Assembly: GCF_002165305.2 (NCBI RefSeq)
Contig: NZ_CP032286.1
Span: 2,542,001-2,606,000, forward strand
Origin: Acinetobacter sp. WCHA55
GTDB taxonomy: Bacteria > Pseudomonadota > Gammaproteobacteria > Pseudomonadales > Moraxellaceae
DNA: 64,000 bases
Direction: 5' to 3'
The translations under genes and the position numbers were made by a program. The notes beneath the pieces are model-generated. The model did no database searches and had not been told where the DNA came from. It saw only the letters and a program-made list of their open reading frames with translations. This document shows, piece after piece, positions 1 to 8,554 of the stretch (position 1 is the first letter of the stretch; each line of letters begins with the position of its first letter).

Positions 1-278
1 TCAGCCCAATTTATTGAAACCACACTTTGGCATCATTTTTAAAGCCTTACTTTTATCCTTAAAGATGAGTCTCTGCTTCTATTCGTTATTAATCAAATAC
101 TTATAATAATTTAAATATTTAAGGCATTTTGTATTCTTCGCACCTAGTTCTCTCTTTTTCCTTCTTTAATATTAATGATTAATGAGTTTTTTTTATTACA
201 CATTAGAAAGATTCAATTTCTAAAAAAAGCTGTGCAATGCTAAAAAAATAACAAGCAAGGAAGATCAGGAAATAAAAG
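1..278. promoter_or_regulatory. AT-rich leader upstream of scoA
   Basis: No gene is visible here. The stretch is very AT-rich with many homopolymer T and A runs. It ends in a good ribosome binding site (AGGAAATAAAAG directly before the ATG at 279). It presumably carries the promoter of the scoAB pair, but I could not single out convincing -35/-10 boxes or an operator. Confidence 0.4.
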
Positions 279-983
279 ATGAATAAAGTCGTCGCAAATG
301 CAGCTGAAGCATTGGCTGATGTGGTTGCCAGTAATCAAACCGTTGCCGTGGGTGGTTTTGGCCTTTGTGGTATTCCAGAAGCATTAATTGATGCCTTAAA
401 AGAAACAGGTGTCACAGGTTTAACCTGTATTTCAAATAATGCAGGTGTAGATGGCTTTGGTTTAGGTAAATTATTAGAAACCAAACAAATTAAAAAAATG
501 ATTGCGTCTTATGTTGGGGAAAATAAAGAGTTTGAGCGCCAGTATCTGAATGGTGAACTTGAAGTCGAGCTCACACCGCAAGGCACACTCGCAGAAAAAC
601 TACGTTCAGGCGGTGCAGGTATTCCTGCATTTTTCACCCAGACAGGTGTAGGCACTCTTATTGCAGAAGGCAAAGAAGTTCGTGACTTTGATGGTCGTCC
701 GCATATTTTAGAAATGTCTCTCACTGCAGACATTGCTTTAGTGAAAGCCTACAAAGCAGATAAAGCCGGCAACTTGGTATTCCGTAAAACTGCGCGTAAC
801 TTTAACCCTGACTGTGCCATGGCAGGTAAATTCACGATTGCTGAAGTCGAACAAGTGGTTGAAATTGGTGAAATTGATCCTGACGACATCCATTTGCCGG
901 GGATCTACATCAACCGTGTTGTACTGAATGCCACCCCTACAAAGCAGATCGAACAACTGACCATTAAAGCAGAGGAAGCTTAA
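279..983 (+). CDS. scoA: 3-oxoacid CoA-transferase subunit A
   Basis: Alpha subunit of a family I CoA-transferase that moves CoA from succinyl-CoA to a 3-oxoacid (acetoacetate or 3-oxoadipate) in the cytoplasm. The 234 residues are normal for the subunit. The glycine-rich segment [10 protein letters not shown] (about residues 24-33) and [12 protein letters not shown] (52-63) are the family's CoA-transferase signatures. The stop is two bases before the next start, so A and B are translationally linked. A second pair (pcaIJ) lies at 18.1-19.4 kb in this window, so this copy is probably either the acetoacetate (ketone body) enzyme or a paralogue for another aromatic branch. The substrate cannot be read from sequence. 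Start at 279 is supported by AGGAAATAAAAG just upstream. Confidence 0.9.
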   Translation: MNKVVANAAEALADVVASNQTVAVGGFGLCGIPEALIDALKETGVTGLTCISNNAGVDGFGLGKLLETKQIKKMIASYVGENKEFERQYLNGELEVELTPQGTLAEKLRSGGAGIPAFFTQTGVGTLIAEGKEVRDFDGRPHILEMSLTADIALVKAYKADKAGNLVFRKTARNFNPDCAMAGKFTIAEVEQVVEIGEIDPDDIHLPGIYINRVVLNATPTKQIEQLTIKAEEA

Positions 984-985
984 TC

Positions 986-1633
986 ATGGCTTGGACACGT
1001 AATGAAATGGCGCAGCGTGCTGCCCTTGAACTCGAAGATGGTTTTTATGTCAACTTAGGTATCGGCTTACCGACATTAGTGGCCAATTATCTACCCGAAG
1101 GAATCAATGTTTGGTTGCAGTCAGAAAATGGCTTGCTCGGTATTGATGAATTTCCAACCCGTGATGCCGTCGATGCAGACTTGATTAATGCCGGAAAACA
1201 AACCGTCACTGCACGTAAAGGGGCTGCATTTTTCTCAAGCTCAGAATCTTTTGCCATGATTCGGGGTGGACATGTCAATATTGCTATATTAGGTGCAATG
1301 GAAGTCTCTGAAACGGGCGACTTAGCAAACTGGATGATTCCGGGTAAAAAAGTCAAAGGCATGGGCGGTGCAATGGATTTGGTTTCTGGTGTACAAAAAG
1401 TCGTGGTTCTGATGGAGCACTGTGCCAAAGATGGCACGCCAAAAATCGTGCCTCAATGTACCCTACCACTCACAGGTAAAGCTGTCGTCAGCCGTATCAT
1501 TACTGACTTAGGCGTGATGGATATCACGGCTGAAGGGGTGAAACTGGTTGAACTGGCACGCGATGTAAGCCTAGAACAAATCCAAAAAGCGACTGGCTTA
1601 GCACTCATCATCAATGACTTTAAAGCCGCTTAA
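986..1633 (+). CDS. scoB: 3-oxoacid CoA-transferase subunit B
   Basis: Beta subunit of the same family I CoA-transferase. The catalytic glutamate that forms the glutamyl-CoA thioester is Glu47 in the motif SENGLLG (46-52). LGIGLPT (24-30) is the usual N-terminal loop. At 215 residues it has standard length. It follows scoA with a 2-base gap and is followed by an intrinsic terminator, so the two genes form a closed bicistronic unit. Compared with PcaJ encoded at 18.1 kb it shares the catalytic motif but is clearly diverged, which argues for an old paralogue and not a recent duplication. Whether acetoacetate or 3-oxoadipate is the real acceptor is not decided. Confidence 0.9.
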   Translation: MAWTRNEMAQRAALELEDGFYVNLGIGLPTLVANYLPEGINVWLQSENGLLGIDEFPTRDAVDADLINAGKQTVTARKGAAFFSSSESFAMIRGGHVNIAILGAMEVSETGDLANWMIPGKKVKGMGGAMDLVSGVQKVVVLMEHCAKDGTPKIVPQCTLPLTGKAVVSRIITDLGVMDITAEGVKLVELARDVSLEQIQKATGLALIINDFKAA

Positions 1634-1650
1634 TACAAACAAAATCATTC

Positions 1651-1676
1651 AAAGCAGCTTCGGCTGCTTTGTTATT
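1651..1676 (+). terminator. Intrinsic terminator after scoAB
   Basis: Perfect 8-bp stem AAAGCAGC / GCTGCTTT with a TTCG tetraloop, followed by a T-rich tail (TTTGTTATT). It lies 18 bp after the scoB stop. Confidence 0.85.
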
Positions 1677-1887
1677 GGTTCAATCAAAAAGATTTTCAGT
1701 AAGAAAGAGACTTTTTTATAACCTTTAAATCAAGCATAAAAACCATCATTGCCTTTACCAAGTCTATCTCTCGATACTCTTAAATTTACCGAATGATGAC
1801 TCCTGCGCACATTTTTTTAACTTAAATACCTGATGAAAAACTAAGCCGCTCGGCTACTATATTTGCACTCCACATTCAGAGGTTTCC

Positions 1888-2274
1888 ATGTCACAACAAG
1901 ATTATGAAAATGGTTTAAAAGTTCGCACAGAAGTCATGGGCGAATCTTTTGTTAAACGTGCTCAAGACAATACTGTGCCTTTCACTCAACCTTTACAGGA
2001 CTGGATTAATGAACATGCTTGGGGTTCAACATGGCAACGTGAAGGTGTTTTACCGCGTAAATATCGCTCGTTAATTACCATTGCATTTTTGACGGCACAA
2101 AAGAGTCCAACTGAGCTGAAAGGCCACGTTCGAGGAGCATTAAATAACGGTGCAACGGTTGAAGAAATTCAAGAAGTCCTTCTGCACAGTTTGACATATT
2201 GTGGCGCACCTGCAACTCAAGAGGCATTCCGCGCTGCACTGGAAGTGATTCAGGAATATCAAAGCAATTCATAA
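1888..2274 (+). CDS. Carboxymuconolactone decarboxylase family protein
   Basis: A 128-residue AhpD/CMD-fold protein. The conserved core runs from HAWGSTWQR (about 44-52) through the RSLITIAFLTAQ helix (61-72) to HSLTYCGAPATQEA near the C-terminus, the same layout as PcaC at 12.5 kb. It could be a 4-carboxymuconolactone decarboxylase or, as often for orphan members, an uncharacterised small enzyme or peroxidase-like protein. There is only one cysteine in the usual CXXC region, which argues against an AhpD-type peroxidase. It stands alone, 250 bp after the scoAB terminator, with ribosome site AGAGG before the ATG at 1888. Its position between a CoA-transferase pair and the pca-qui cluster suggests an aromatic-acid role, but that is inference. 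Confidence 0.75.
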   Translation: MSQQDYENGLKVRTEVMGESFVKRAQDNTVPFTQPLQDWINEHAWGSTWQREGVLPRKYRSLITIAFLTAQKSPTELKGHVRGALNNGATVEEIQEVLLHSLTYCGAPATQEAFRAALEVIQEYQSNS

Positions 2275-2330
2275 ATAGATTAAGTGCCCATACAAAAGTG
2301 TTATATTGCAGTCGTATGGCGCAATTCATC

Positions 2331-2368
2331 TGGTTTGGCTATGCCGTATTTTTTGCCTAGCCAAACCA
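2331..2368. terminator. Hairpin between convergent genes
   Basis: Perfect 11-bp inverted repeat TGGTTTGGCTA / TAGCCAAACCA around a 16-base loop. It lies between the converging CMD-family and TonB-receptor genes. Neither side has a clean T-run, so it is a plausible but atypical bidirectional terminator. Confidence 0.5.
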
Positions 2369-2374
2369 TTCTCA

Positions 2375-4492
2375 TTAAAAGGCTTTAGTCAGACTCATGC
2401 CAACGCTAAAGTTTCGCCCATCTGCAGGTTCAAAGAAACGGCTATTGCTGTCATTCACAATCACTGAACCAACATAGTTACGGTCAAACAGGTTATCGAC
2501 TCGCGCATAAGTATTGATTTTCCAGTCACGGTTTACCCATAAATAGCCGACATTTGCAGCTACAACGGTATAACTTGGTGCCGTATCGGAGTTGATATCA
2601 TCGACATAAATTTTATCCATATAACGCACATCTAGGCCCGCTTGAAAACCTTGCTCTGGTTGCCATGCCAACGCTGCAAAAGCTTGGTTTTTGGCAATAC
2701 CTGGAATATAGGTGCCCTTCTGAATCAATGGTTTTGTTGTTGTCGCTGGGATATCCGCATCAAATGTTGCATCTAAATAACTATAACTGGTGCGGATATT
2801 CAACGCTTGCCAGAGTTGCTTCTGCCATGATAGTTCAGCACCTTCTCTTAAGGTTTTTTCCGCATTGCGGAAGGTACTACGTCCGCCATTCGCATCATCA
2901 GGCACAATGTCATTTTTAGTGACAGTATTGAAAACAGCCAATGTAAACAGACCAAATGCATTTTGAGACTTTAACCCAAGCTCATAGGTATCACTACTTG
3001 CAGGTTTTAAATCGAAATTAATTCCCGATGTGGCCAATGTAGGATAAGCCATTTCGGTAAAAGTTGGGGTTTCAAAGCCTTTGCCATAACTGGCATAAGC
3101 ATAAAGTTCAGGTAAAATTTCCAAGCCTAAAGCCACAGACGGCAATAATTTTTGATAATCCGTTGAACCACTGTCATCGCCATTCCCTGCTACAATATAA
3201 TGGTCTTCCGACTCATAATGCACATTGCTATAGCGTAAGCCTGTATCAAGATGCCACGTGGGTAAGAACTGCCATGAGGCTTGCACATACGGATCTAAAT
3301 TCCATAAGGTATTATTTTCATTACGGCGTAAATCACCTTTCACGCCAAATTTCCCTTGATTATTATAATTGTTATAGCCTTTACGATCTTCAACCATCCG
3401 GTCTAAAGCCACACCAGCCACCAAAGTTGTATTCGGTAACACCTCTTTTCCTGTCCAACGGAAGTCTGCACCATAATAATCTCGGTCAAAATCAATCACA
3501 CCACCGGCATGGCGAGCATTGGCTTGTGGCCCCTTTGGAATCGACTGATATTGTACGACTTGTCGGTTGCCCAAATAGAACATGCTATATAGCTCTTGCT
3601 GATCATTCAGCGGCTTCGTCCACGTCAGCCCAGTTTGGGTTTGCTCGATTTCTTTACGGACATTATAAGTATTGGTACGGTCATTCACTTGTTTTGGATT
3701 GGCTTTCCACTGCTCACGACTGAGACCTTGTGGGTCGTCGGCATCAATATCGACACGGTTCATCACCCAGTTGATTTTACTACCATCCTCTAAGTTCCAT
3801 GTCAGTTTGGCATTATTCAGTACTTTCTGTGCTGTGCTATGGTCTCGAAAACCATCGGTATCAAAATAAGAAGAACTAATCACATAAGCGGGTTGATTGG
3901 CCTGTTCGGAACCCCCTTGTAATTGGATATTGGCTTGTTGCTTATGGTGGCTGCCTGCATTGAGTCCCACTTGGATTGAGTCTTTCCCTTGCCCCTCTTT
4001 GGTCTGGGTCAAAATTGTGCCACCCGATGAGTTACCATAGATGGATGAAAACGGTCCTGTCAGCACTTCGATGTGATCTAAACTATTGAGGTCAATATTG
4101 GAGCTTTGCCCTTGACCATCAGGCATGGTCGCAGGAATACCATCGACATACATTCGAATGCCACGCACGCCAAAAGTCGAACGAGCGCCAAAGCCACGCA
4201 TCGAAATCTGTAAGTCTTGCGCATAGTTTTCACGGTTATTAATTTGTAAGCCTGCAACCCCTTGTAGGACTTCGGATAGATTCACATTGGCATTGTTTTG
4301 TACTGTAGCCGCTTGGACTTTTTGAATAGATGCAGAAGTCGATAACAACTCGCTATCGGTATGTACCGCTTGGACAGTGATAATAGGAAGTTGATATTCT
4401 GTCGTTTCTGCATAAGTATGCATAGATTGTAAAATAACCGCAGTCAATAAGGCTTGTTTAAAAGACACAGGCATCAAATAAGTTAATCGCAC
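2375..4492 (-). CDS. TonB-dependent receptor, YncD/PqqU-like (probable PQQ uptake)
   Basis: A 705-residue outer-membrane receptor with signal peptide (about residues 1-28), a TonB box (IITVQAV, about 38-44), an N-terminal plug and a C-terminal beta-barrel ending in phenylalanine. Several stretches match what I remember of E. coli YncD, now called PqqU because it imports pyrroloquinoline quinone. Examples are NYAQDLQISMRGFGARST, VDGIPATMPDGQGQ, ADDPQGLSREQWKANP, QYQSIPKGPQ and GNGDDSG. The neighbour is the PQQ-dependent quinate dehydrogenase QuiA, which makes PQQ capture a sensible job. The start is a GTG with AAGGA seven bases upstream. A quiA terminator sits between the two genes, so this gene probably has its own promoter or depends on read-through. 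A siderophore receptor is the alternative. Confidence 0.8.
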   Translation of the reverse strand: MRLTYLMPVSFKQALLTAVILQSMHTYAETTEYQLPIITVQAVHTDSELLSTSASIQKVQAATVQNNANVNLSEVLQGVAGLQINNRENYAQDLQISMRGFGARSTFGVRGIRMYVDGIPATMPDGQGQSSNIDLNSLDHIEVLTGPFSSIYGNSSGGTILTQTKEGQGKDSIQVGLNAGSHHKQQANIQLQGGSEQANQPAYVISSSYFDTDGFRDHSTAQKVLNNAKLTWNLEDGSKINWVMNRVDIDADDPQGLSREQWKANPKQVNDRTNTYNVRKEIEQTQTGLTWTKPLNDQQELYSMFYLGNRQVVQYQSIPKGPQANARHAGGVIDFDRDYYGADFRWTGKEVLPNTTLVAGVALDRMVEDRKGYNNYNNQGKFGVKGDLRRNENNTLWNLDPYVQASWQFLPTWHLDTGLRYSNVHYESEDHYIVAGNGDDSGSTDYQKLLPSVALGLEILPELYAYASYGKGFETPTFTEMAYPTLATSGINFDLKPASSDTYELGLKSQNAFGLFTLAVFNTVTKNDIVPDDANGGRSTFRNAEKTLREGAELSWQKQLWQALNIRTSYSYLDATFDADIPATTTKPLIQKGTYIPGIAKNQAFAALAWQPEQGFQAGLDVRYMDKIYVDDINSDTAPSYTVVAANVGYLWVNRDWKINTYARVDNLFDRNYVGSVIVNDSNSRFFEPADGRNFSVGMSLTKAF

Positions 4493-4518
4493 AATATTTC
4501 CTTGCTTGTTATTACCAT

Positions 4519-4555
4519 AAAAATGGGAAGCCTATCATCTCGACAGGCTTCCCAT
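4519..4555 (-). terminator. Intrinsic terminator of the pca-qui operon
   Basis: An 11-bp perfect stem (ATGGGAAGCCT / AGGCTTCCCAT) with an 11-base loop. On the minus strand it is followed by TTTTT. It lies 14 bp after the quiA stop and marks the end of the long pca-qui transcript. Confidence 0.85.
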
Positions 4556-4568
4556 ACAATAAAACGTT

Positions 4569-6998
4569 TTAATCGGCTAAGCTATACGCAACCACATAAT
4601 CGCCATGATCTGGTGATTGACGTGCGCCACCCGCTGAAACGACCACATATTGTTTTCCAGTTTTTGGTGACATATAGCTCATTGGCGTACCCTGACTACC
4701 CACAGGTAAACGTGCTTTCCATAACTCTTGACCATTTGAAGAGTTAAAAGCGCGTAAGTAGTAATCCTGAGTCGCTGCGAAGAACACCAAGCCACCTTGA
4801 GTTGCCATTGGACCGCCAATCGTTGGCATACCAATTGGTGCTTTTAAGCCCATTTTGATGCCCATCGGACCAGTATCTTCAACCGTACCCAATGGAACCT
4901 GCCATGCAATTTGACGAGTTTTCATGTCAATTGCAGTCATGGTGCCGAATGGTGGTTTTTGGCAAGGAATACTCAATGCTGACCAGAAACGGTTTTTGTT
5001 GACTTTGTATGGTGTGCCTTTCATTGGCACGGCACCCATACCCGTATTCACTTTCTCACCGCCATTGACTTGAATCGCCAAATCTTCAGGGGTTTGTTTG
5101 ATTAACTGAATCCAAAGCCCTAAGCGCATGTCATTCACAAACATATAACGATGTGTTGGATCGAATGCAATAGAACCCCAGTTCATGCCACCCAACGAAC
5201 CTGGGAAGCTTAATGAAACATCTGTTCCCGGTGCAGTAAATAGACCTTCATAACGCATCGATTTGAAGTTAATACGACACATCAACTGATCGAATGGTGT
5301 TGCACCCCACATGTCCGACTCGGTCAAAGTCTGGTTGCCAATTTGTGGCATTTCAATTGAACGTGGCTGGGTCAAACTGTATTGTTCATTTGGTATATCC
5401 GCTGCTTTAACAGGTTGTTCCACCACTTTAGTCAGCGGTTTACCTGTAACACGGTCAAGCACAAAGAACTGACCAGACTTAGTACCAATCACCACCGCAG
5501 GTTTGGTCGAACCATCTTTCAGTGGGAAATCCACCAAACTTGGTTGCATTGGTAAGTCAAAGTCCCATAAATCATTATGAACCGTTTGATAGACCCACTT
5601 TTCTTTTCCTGTGGTCGCATCCAATGCCAATACCGAAGTATTGTATTTATGATCTAATGGCTGACGGTTGGCACCCCAAAGGTCAACCGAAGAACTCCCC
5701 ATTGGTAAGAACACGGTATTCATTTGTGGGTCATAAGACATGGCAGCCCATGAGTTGGCCGAACTACGCTTATAGGTTTCTCCCGGCTTGAGTACATAAT
5801 TCGGGTTAGGATTACGTGGATCGAATGCCCAACGCAACTGACCTGTAATGACATCGTATGCACGAATTACACCACCCGGCATGTCTGCACCCACGTTATC
5901 AGCAATACGGCTGCCAATAACAATCGACGTTCCTGCAATGGTCGGTGCTGAAGTCACTTCAAAACGTGGCGCTTTAGTACCATCGCCCAAGCCTTCAAGT
6001 AAGTTTACCGTACCATCGACACCGAAGTCTTTACAGCGTTCGCCTGTATCGGCATTCACCGCAATTAAACGACCATCAGGTGTGTTGGTATAGACGCGAC
6101 GTGGACAGGCTGTATTGGTGGCAACTGCAGTTACGGCTGTTGCACCCGCTAGAGTGGGCTGAACCAAGGCTTGTGTCGAATCGAAATACGCAACACCACG
6201 GCAACGTTCCCACGCATCCGCTTTGGAGTTAACCTCGGCCTTCCAGATTTGCTTACCTGTGTCCGCATCCAAGGCAATAATGTTGTTATGCGGGGTACAC
6301 AACAATACTTTGTTGCCCACTTGCAATGGGGTCATTTGATCTTCTGCACCATTCCCCGAACCTGTGGTCATATCACCCGTTTGGAAACGCCAAGCTTCCT
6401 TAAGTTTAGATACGTTATTACGGTTAATTTGATCCAATGCAGCAAAACGGCTCCCGCCTGCATCACTACCATAATGATCCCAATTCACTTGTTGTTTATT
6501 TGGTGTCACTGGTACAAGTGGTAATTCCTGACCCGATGCTTCAACAGTAGGATGCGGTATGAACATACCGTACAAACCGCCAATCATACCCAGTACAGTT
6601 AATCCACCTACGACATAAGCAGGTGCATTCATTGCGATTTGTTGCTGGTGTTTACGAATAGAAGGCAGAGTAAATAATACAGCAGCAAATAATCCTGCTG
6701 GGAACATCAAGCGAGAATGAAGTGGCCAAAATTCAAAGCCAGTATCCAGCAATGCCCAAATGACTGTACCAATAAAGACTAAACTGAATAATCCAACACC
6801 AAGTGCTTTTTTTCTAAAAATGAAAATCGCAGAAACGATGGTCACTAAGCCTGCAATAAAGAAGTACCAAGAGCCACCTAAACTGATGAGCTTTCCGCCA
6901 CCAATTAAATAAAAGAGACCTGTTAATAACAGGACCAAGCCAAGGACAAAGCACCATATTTTAAATATGGGTCCTGACTTAGATTGAGCTTCAGACAT
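4569..6998 (-). CDS. quiA: PQQ-dependent quinate/shikimate dehydrogenase
   Basis: Membrane-bound quinoprotein that oxidises quinate to 3-dehydroquinate (and shikimate to 3-dehydroshikimate), passing electrons to ubiquinone. The first ~145 residues hold about five hydrophobic membrane helices. The rest is the eight-bladed PQQ propeller in the periplasm. Tryptophan-docking repeats are visible, for example ALDADTGKQIWKAEV, ALDATTGKEKWVYQT and AFNSSNGQELWKARL. The 809 residues match the glucose/quinate dehydrogenase family. It is the last gene of the pca-qui operon, just before a terminator. No pqq biosynthesis genes are in this window, so holoenzyme depends on PQQ made elsewhere in the genome or imported. 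Start at 6998 has TTGGAG eight bases upstream. Confidence 0.93.
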   Translation of the reverse strand: MSEAQSKSGPIFKIWCFVLGLVLLLTGLFYLIGGGKLISLGGSWYFFIAGLVTIVSAIFIFRKKALGVGLFSLVFIGTVIWALLDTGFEFWPLHSRLMFPAGLFAAVLFTLPSIRKHQQQIAMNAPAYVVGGLTVLGMIGGLYGMFIPHPTVEASGQELPLVPVTPNKQQVNWDHYGSDAGGSRFAALDQINRNNVSKLKEAWRFQTGDMTTGSGNGAEDQMTPLQVGNKVLLCTPHNNIIALDADTGKQIWKAEVNSKADAWERCRGVAYFDSTQALVQPTLAGATAVTAVATNTACPRRVYTNTPDGRLIAVNADTGERCKDFGVDGTVNLLEGLGDGTKAPRFEVTSAPTIAGTSIVIGSRIADNVGADMPGGVIRAYDVITGQLRWAFDPRNPNPNYVLKPGETYKRSSANSWAAMSYDPQMNTVFLPMGSSSVDLWGANRQPLDHKYNTSVLALDATTGKEKWVYQTVHNDLWDFDLPMQPSLVDFPLKDGSTKPAVVIGTKSGQFFVLDRVTGKPLTKVVEQPVKAADIPNEQYSLTQPRSIEMPQIGNQTLTESDMWGATPFDQLMCRINFKSMRYEGLFTAPGTDVSLSFPGSLGGMNWGSIAFDPTHRYMFVNDMRLGLWIQLIKQTPEDLAIQVNGGEKVNTGMGAVPMKGTPYKVNKNRFWSALSIPCQKPPFGTMTAIDMKTRQIAWQVPLGTVEDTGPMGIKMGLKAPIGMPTIGGPMATQGGLVFFAATQDYYLRAFNSSNGQELWKARLPVGSQGTPMSYMSPKTGKQYVVVSAGGARQSPDHGDYVVAYSLAD

Positions 6999-7177
6999 AC
7001 ATCTTACTCCAAGTGCCGTGAGTTTAAATGATCACTCCCTCTCTCCTTTGAGTATCATTTATCATCACGAATAAATTCTGTTGCTTTCGCAGCTGTACTG
7101 CGAAAGCCTTGATTCAAGTGTTTAAACTAAACAGCACTATTGCTTATATTTTAATCACTTTTTCAAACTCATTGCTG

Positions 7178-8494
7178 TTAAAAATTAACTTTCATACTCA
7201 AACCTGCCACCCATGCATCCTCTACTTCTTTTATCCCAGTCGGCTGGTAGATATATTGCAAGTTTGGTCTAAGCATGACGGCTGGTGACCATTGATAGGT
7301 GTAGTTCAGCTCTACGTTCAACTCATCACGTTGGATGGGAACGTAGTCACTGGCAATAGCGTCGTAACTGTAATAACCGCGCCCTTCATTGGTGGCAATT
7401 TGTTTATCCGTTACACGGTCATTGACCACGTAATTGGCAAAACCCAATCCAATCGAGTCGTTCGGACGGCTATCAAATGGACCTTTGTACCAAAGTGCCA
7501 GTTGTTGTGTGCTTTCAACGTTCGTTGTGGCTTTATCGTTCACTACACCATTAAAACTGATATATAAGCCACGCTTAGGATCAGAACCCTGTTGGGTCAA
7601 TTGTTGCTGTGCATTCAGCCAGAAACTGTATTTACTATCTTGCATTTCGCCACTGCGAATATCTTTGGCTTCAGCGGTCGAGTACAAAGCACCAACTTTG
7701 TATTCCCCTGCTAAGCCATTTAATGCAGCGAATTTTGGTTTCCAAGCCAACTCGAGTGGAATGGTTGCTCCTTCAACATTGTCCATATCAAGGTTAAAGC
7801 CATCACTATTCGATTGTGTTTTCACATTGTCAGGATTGACTTCGTATACGCCCAAGCCGAGTGACCATGCAGGTGCAAATTGATACTTTAAGTTGCTGCC
7901 CCAAACCCCGACCGGCCAGTTATACCAAATCGAACCGATTGATTTACCGAGCTGACCACCACAAAGCAGCAAGTTCTGGAATTCGCATTGCGAGCTGTTA
8001 AAGTCATCCGACATGCCCATGCGACCAATCTTGAACTGGACTTTATTGTCATCAAATCCTGTTTTGATCCACGCTTGAGTCAGACGCCAGATTTTTCCAC
8101 GACCATAAATTTCTTGTGTGTTCCCCAATGTACTGGCACGTGGATCTTTGATACGTTCTAACGTCAAAGAATTACCATCACGTTTGGTAATCATCAAACC
8201 TGCAGTGGTATTTTCCCAACCCGCAATTTTGTTTAAATCAAAATTAGCACCTAAAGTCAGTTGCGCTGCATTTTCAAAGGTATTGTCATCGTTATAACCA
8301 CCATCTAAGTTGGTTGCCGCCTGACTCATAATGGATGCAGTAAATTTATAACCTTGATCTTCTAATTGCTTACGCTCACCGTTCCAATCCCCAAATAACC
8401 ATTGACGGTCTGCCGAGTAAAATTCATTAGCCGTAGCCAATTGGCAAGTCACAAGTGCCAAAGATAATGTGCCAAGTTTTAAGAGTTGTTGCAT
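7178..8494 (-). CDS. quiX: OprB-type carbohydrate-selective porin
   Basis: Outer-membrane porin of the OprB family (signal peptide ending near ...CQLATA, then the DRQWLFGDWNGERKQLEDQG entry typical of OprB). The C-terminus ends in phenylalanine (SMKVNF), as expected for a BAM-assembled barrel. In ADP1 the gene at this place is quiX. A role in letting quinate/shikimate into the periplasm is inferred from operon position. The start at 8494 is preferred over the ATG three codons upstream because AAAAGG lies at a proper distance only from the downstream ATG. The gap to quiA is about 180 bp, the largest within the qui segment, and may hold a processing site. Confidence 0.87.
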   Translation of the reverse strand: MQQLLKLGTLSLALVTCQLATANEFYSADRQWLFGDWNGERKQLEDQGYKFTASIMSQAATNLDGGYNDDNTFENAAQLTLGANFDLNKIAGWENTTAGLMITKRDGNSLTLERIKDPRASTLGNTQEIYGRGKIWRLTQAWIKTGFDDNKVQFKIGRMGMSDDFNSSQCEFQNLLLCGGQLGKSIGSIWYNWPVGVWGSNLKYQFAPAWSLGLGVYEVNPDNVKTQSNSDGFNLDMDNVEGATIPLELAWKPKFAALNGLAGEYKVGALYSTAEAKDIRSGEMQDSKYSFWLNAQQQLTQQGSDPKRGLYISFNGVVNDKATTNVESTQQLALWYKGPFDSRPNDSIGLGFANYVVNDRVTDKQIATNEGRGYYSYDAIASDYVPIQRDELNVELNYTYQWSPAVMLRPNLQYIYQPTGIKEVEDAWVAGLSMKVNF

Positions 8495-8554
8495 ACCAAA
8501 CATCCTTTTCTGATTGGAAAGCTCAACAGGATTGAGCTATCCATGCGATTATTA

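Noticed and set aside
3064..3723. A 219-codon plus-strand frame opposite the PqqU-like receptor
   Set aside because: It is rich in His, Ser and Cys with no domain, and lies antisense to a gene with clear family motifs. It is a shadow frame.
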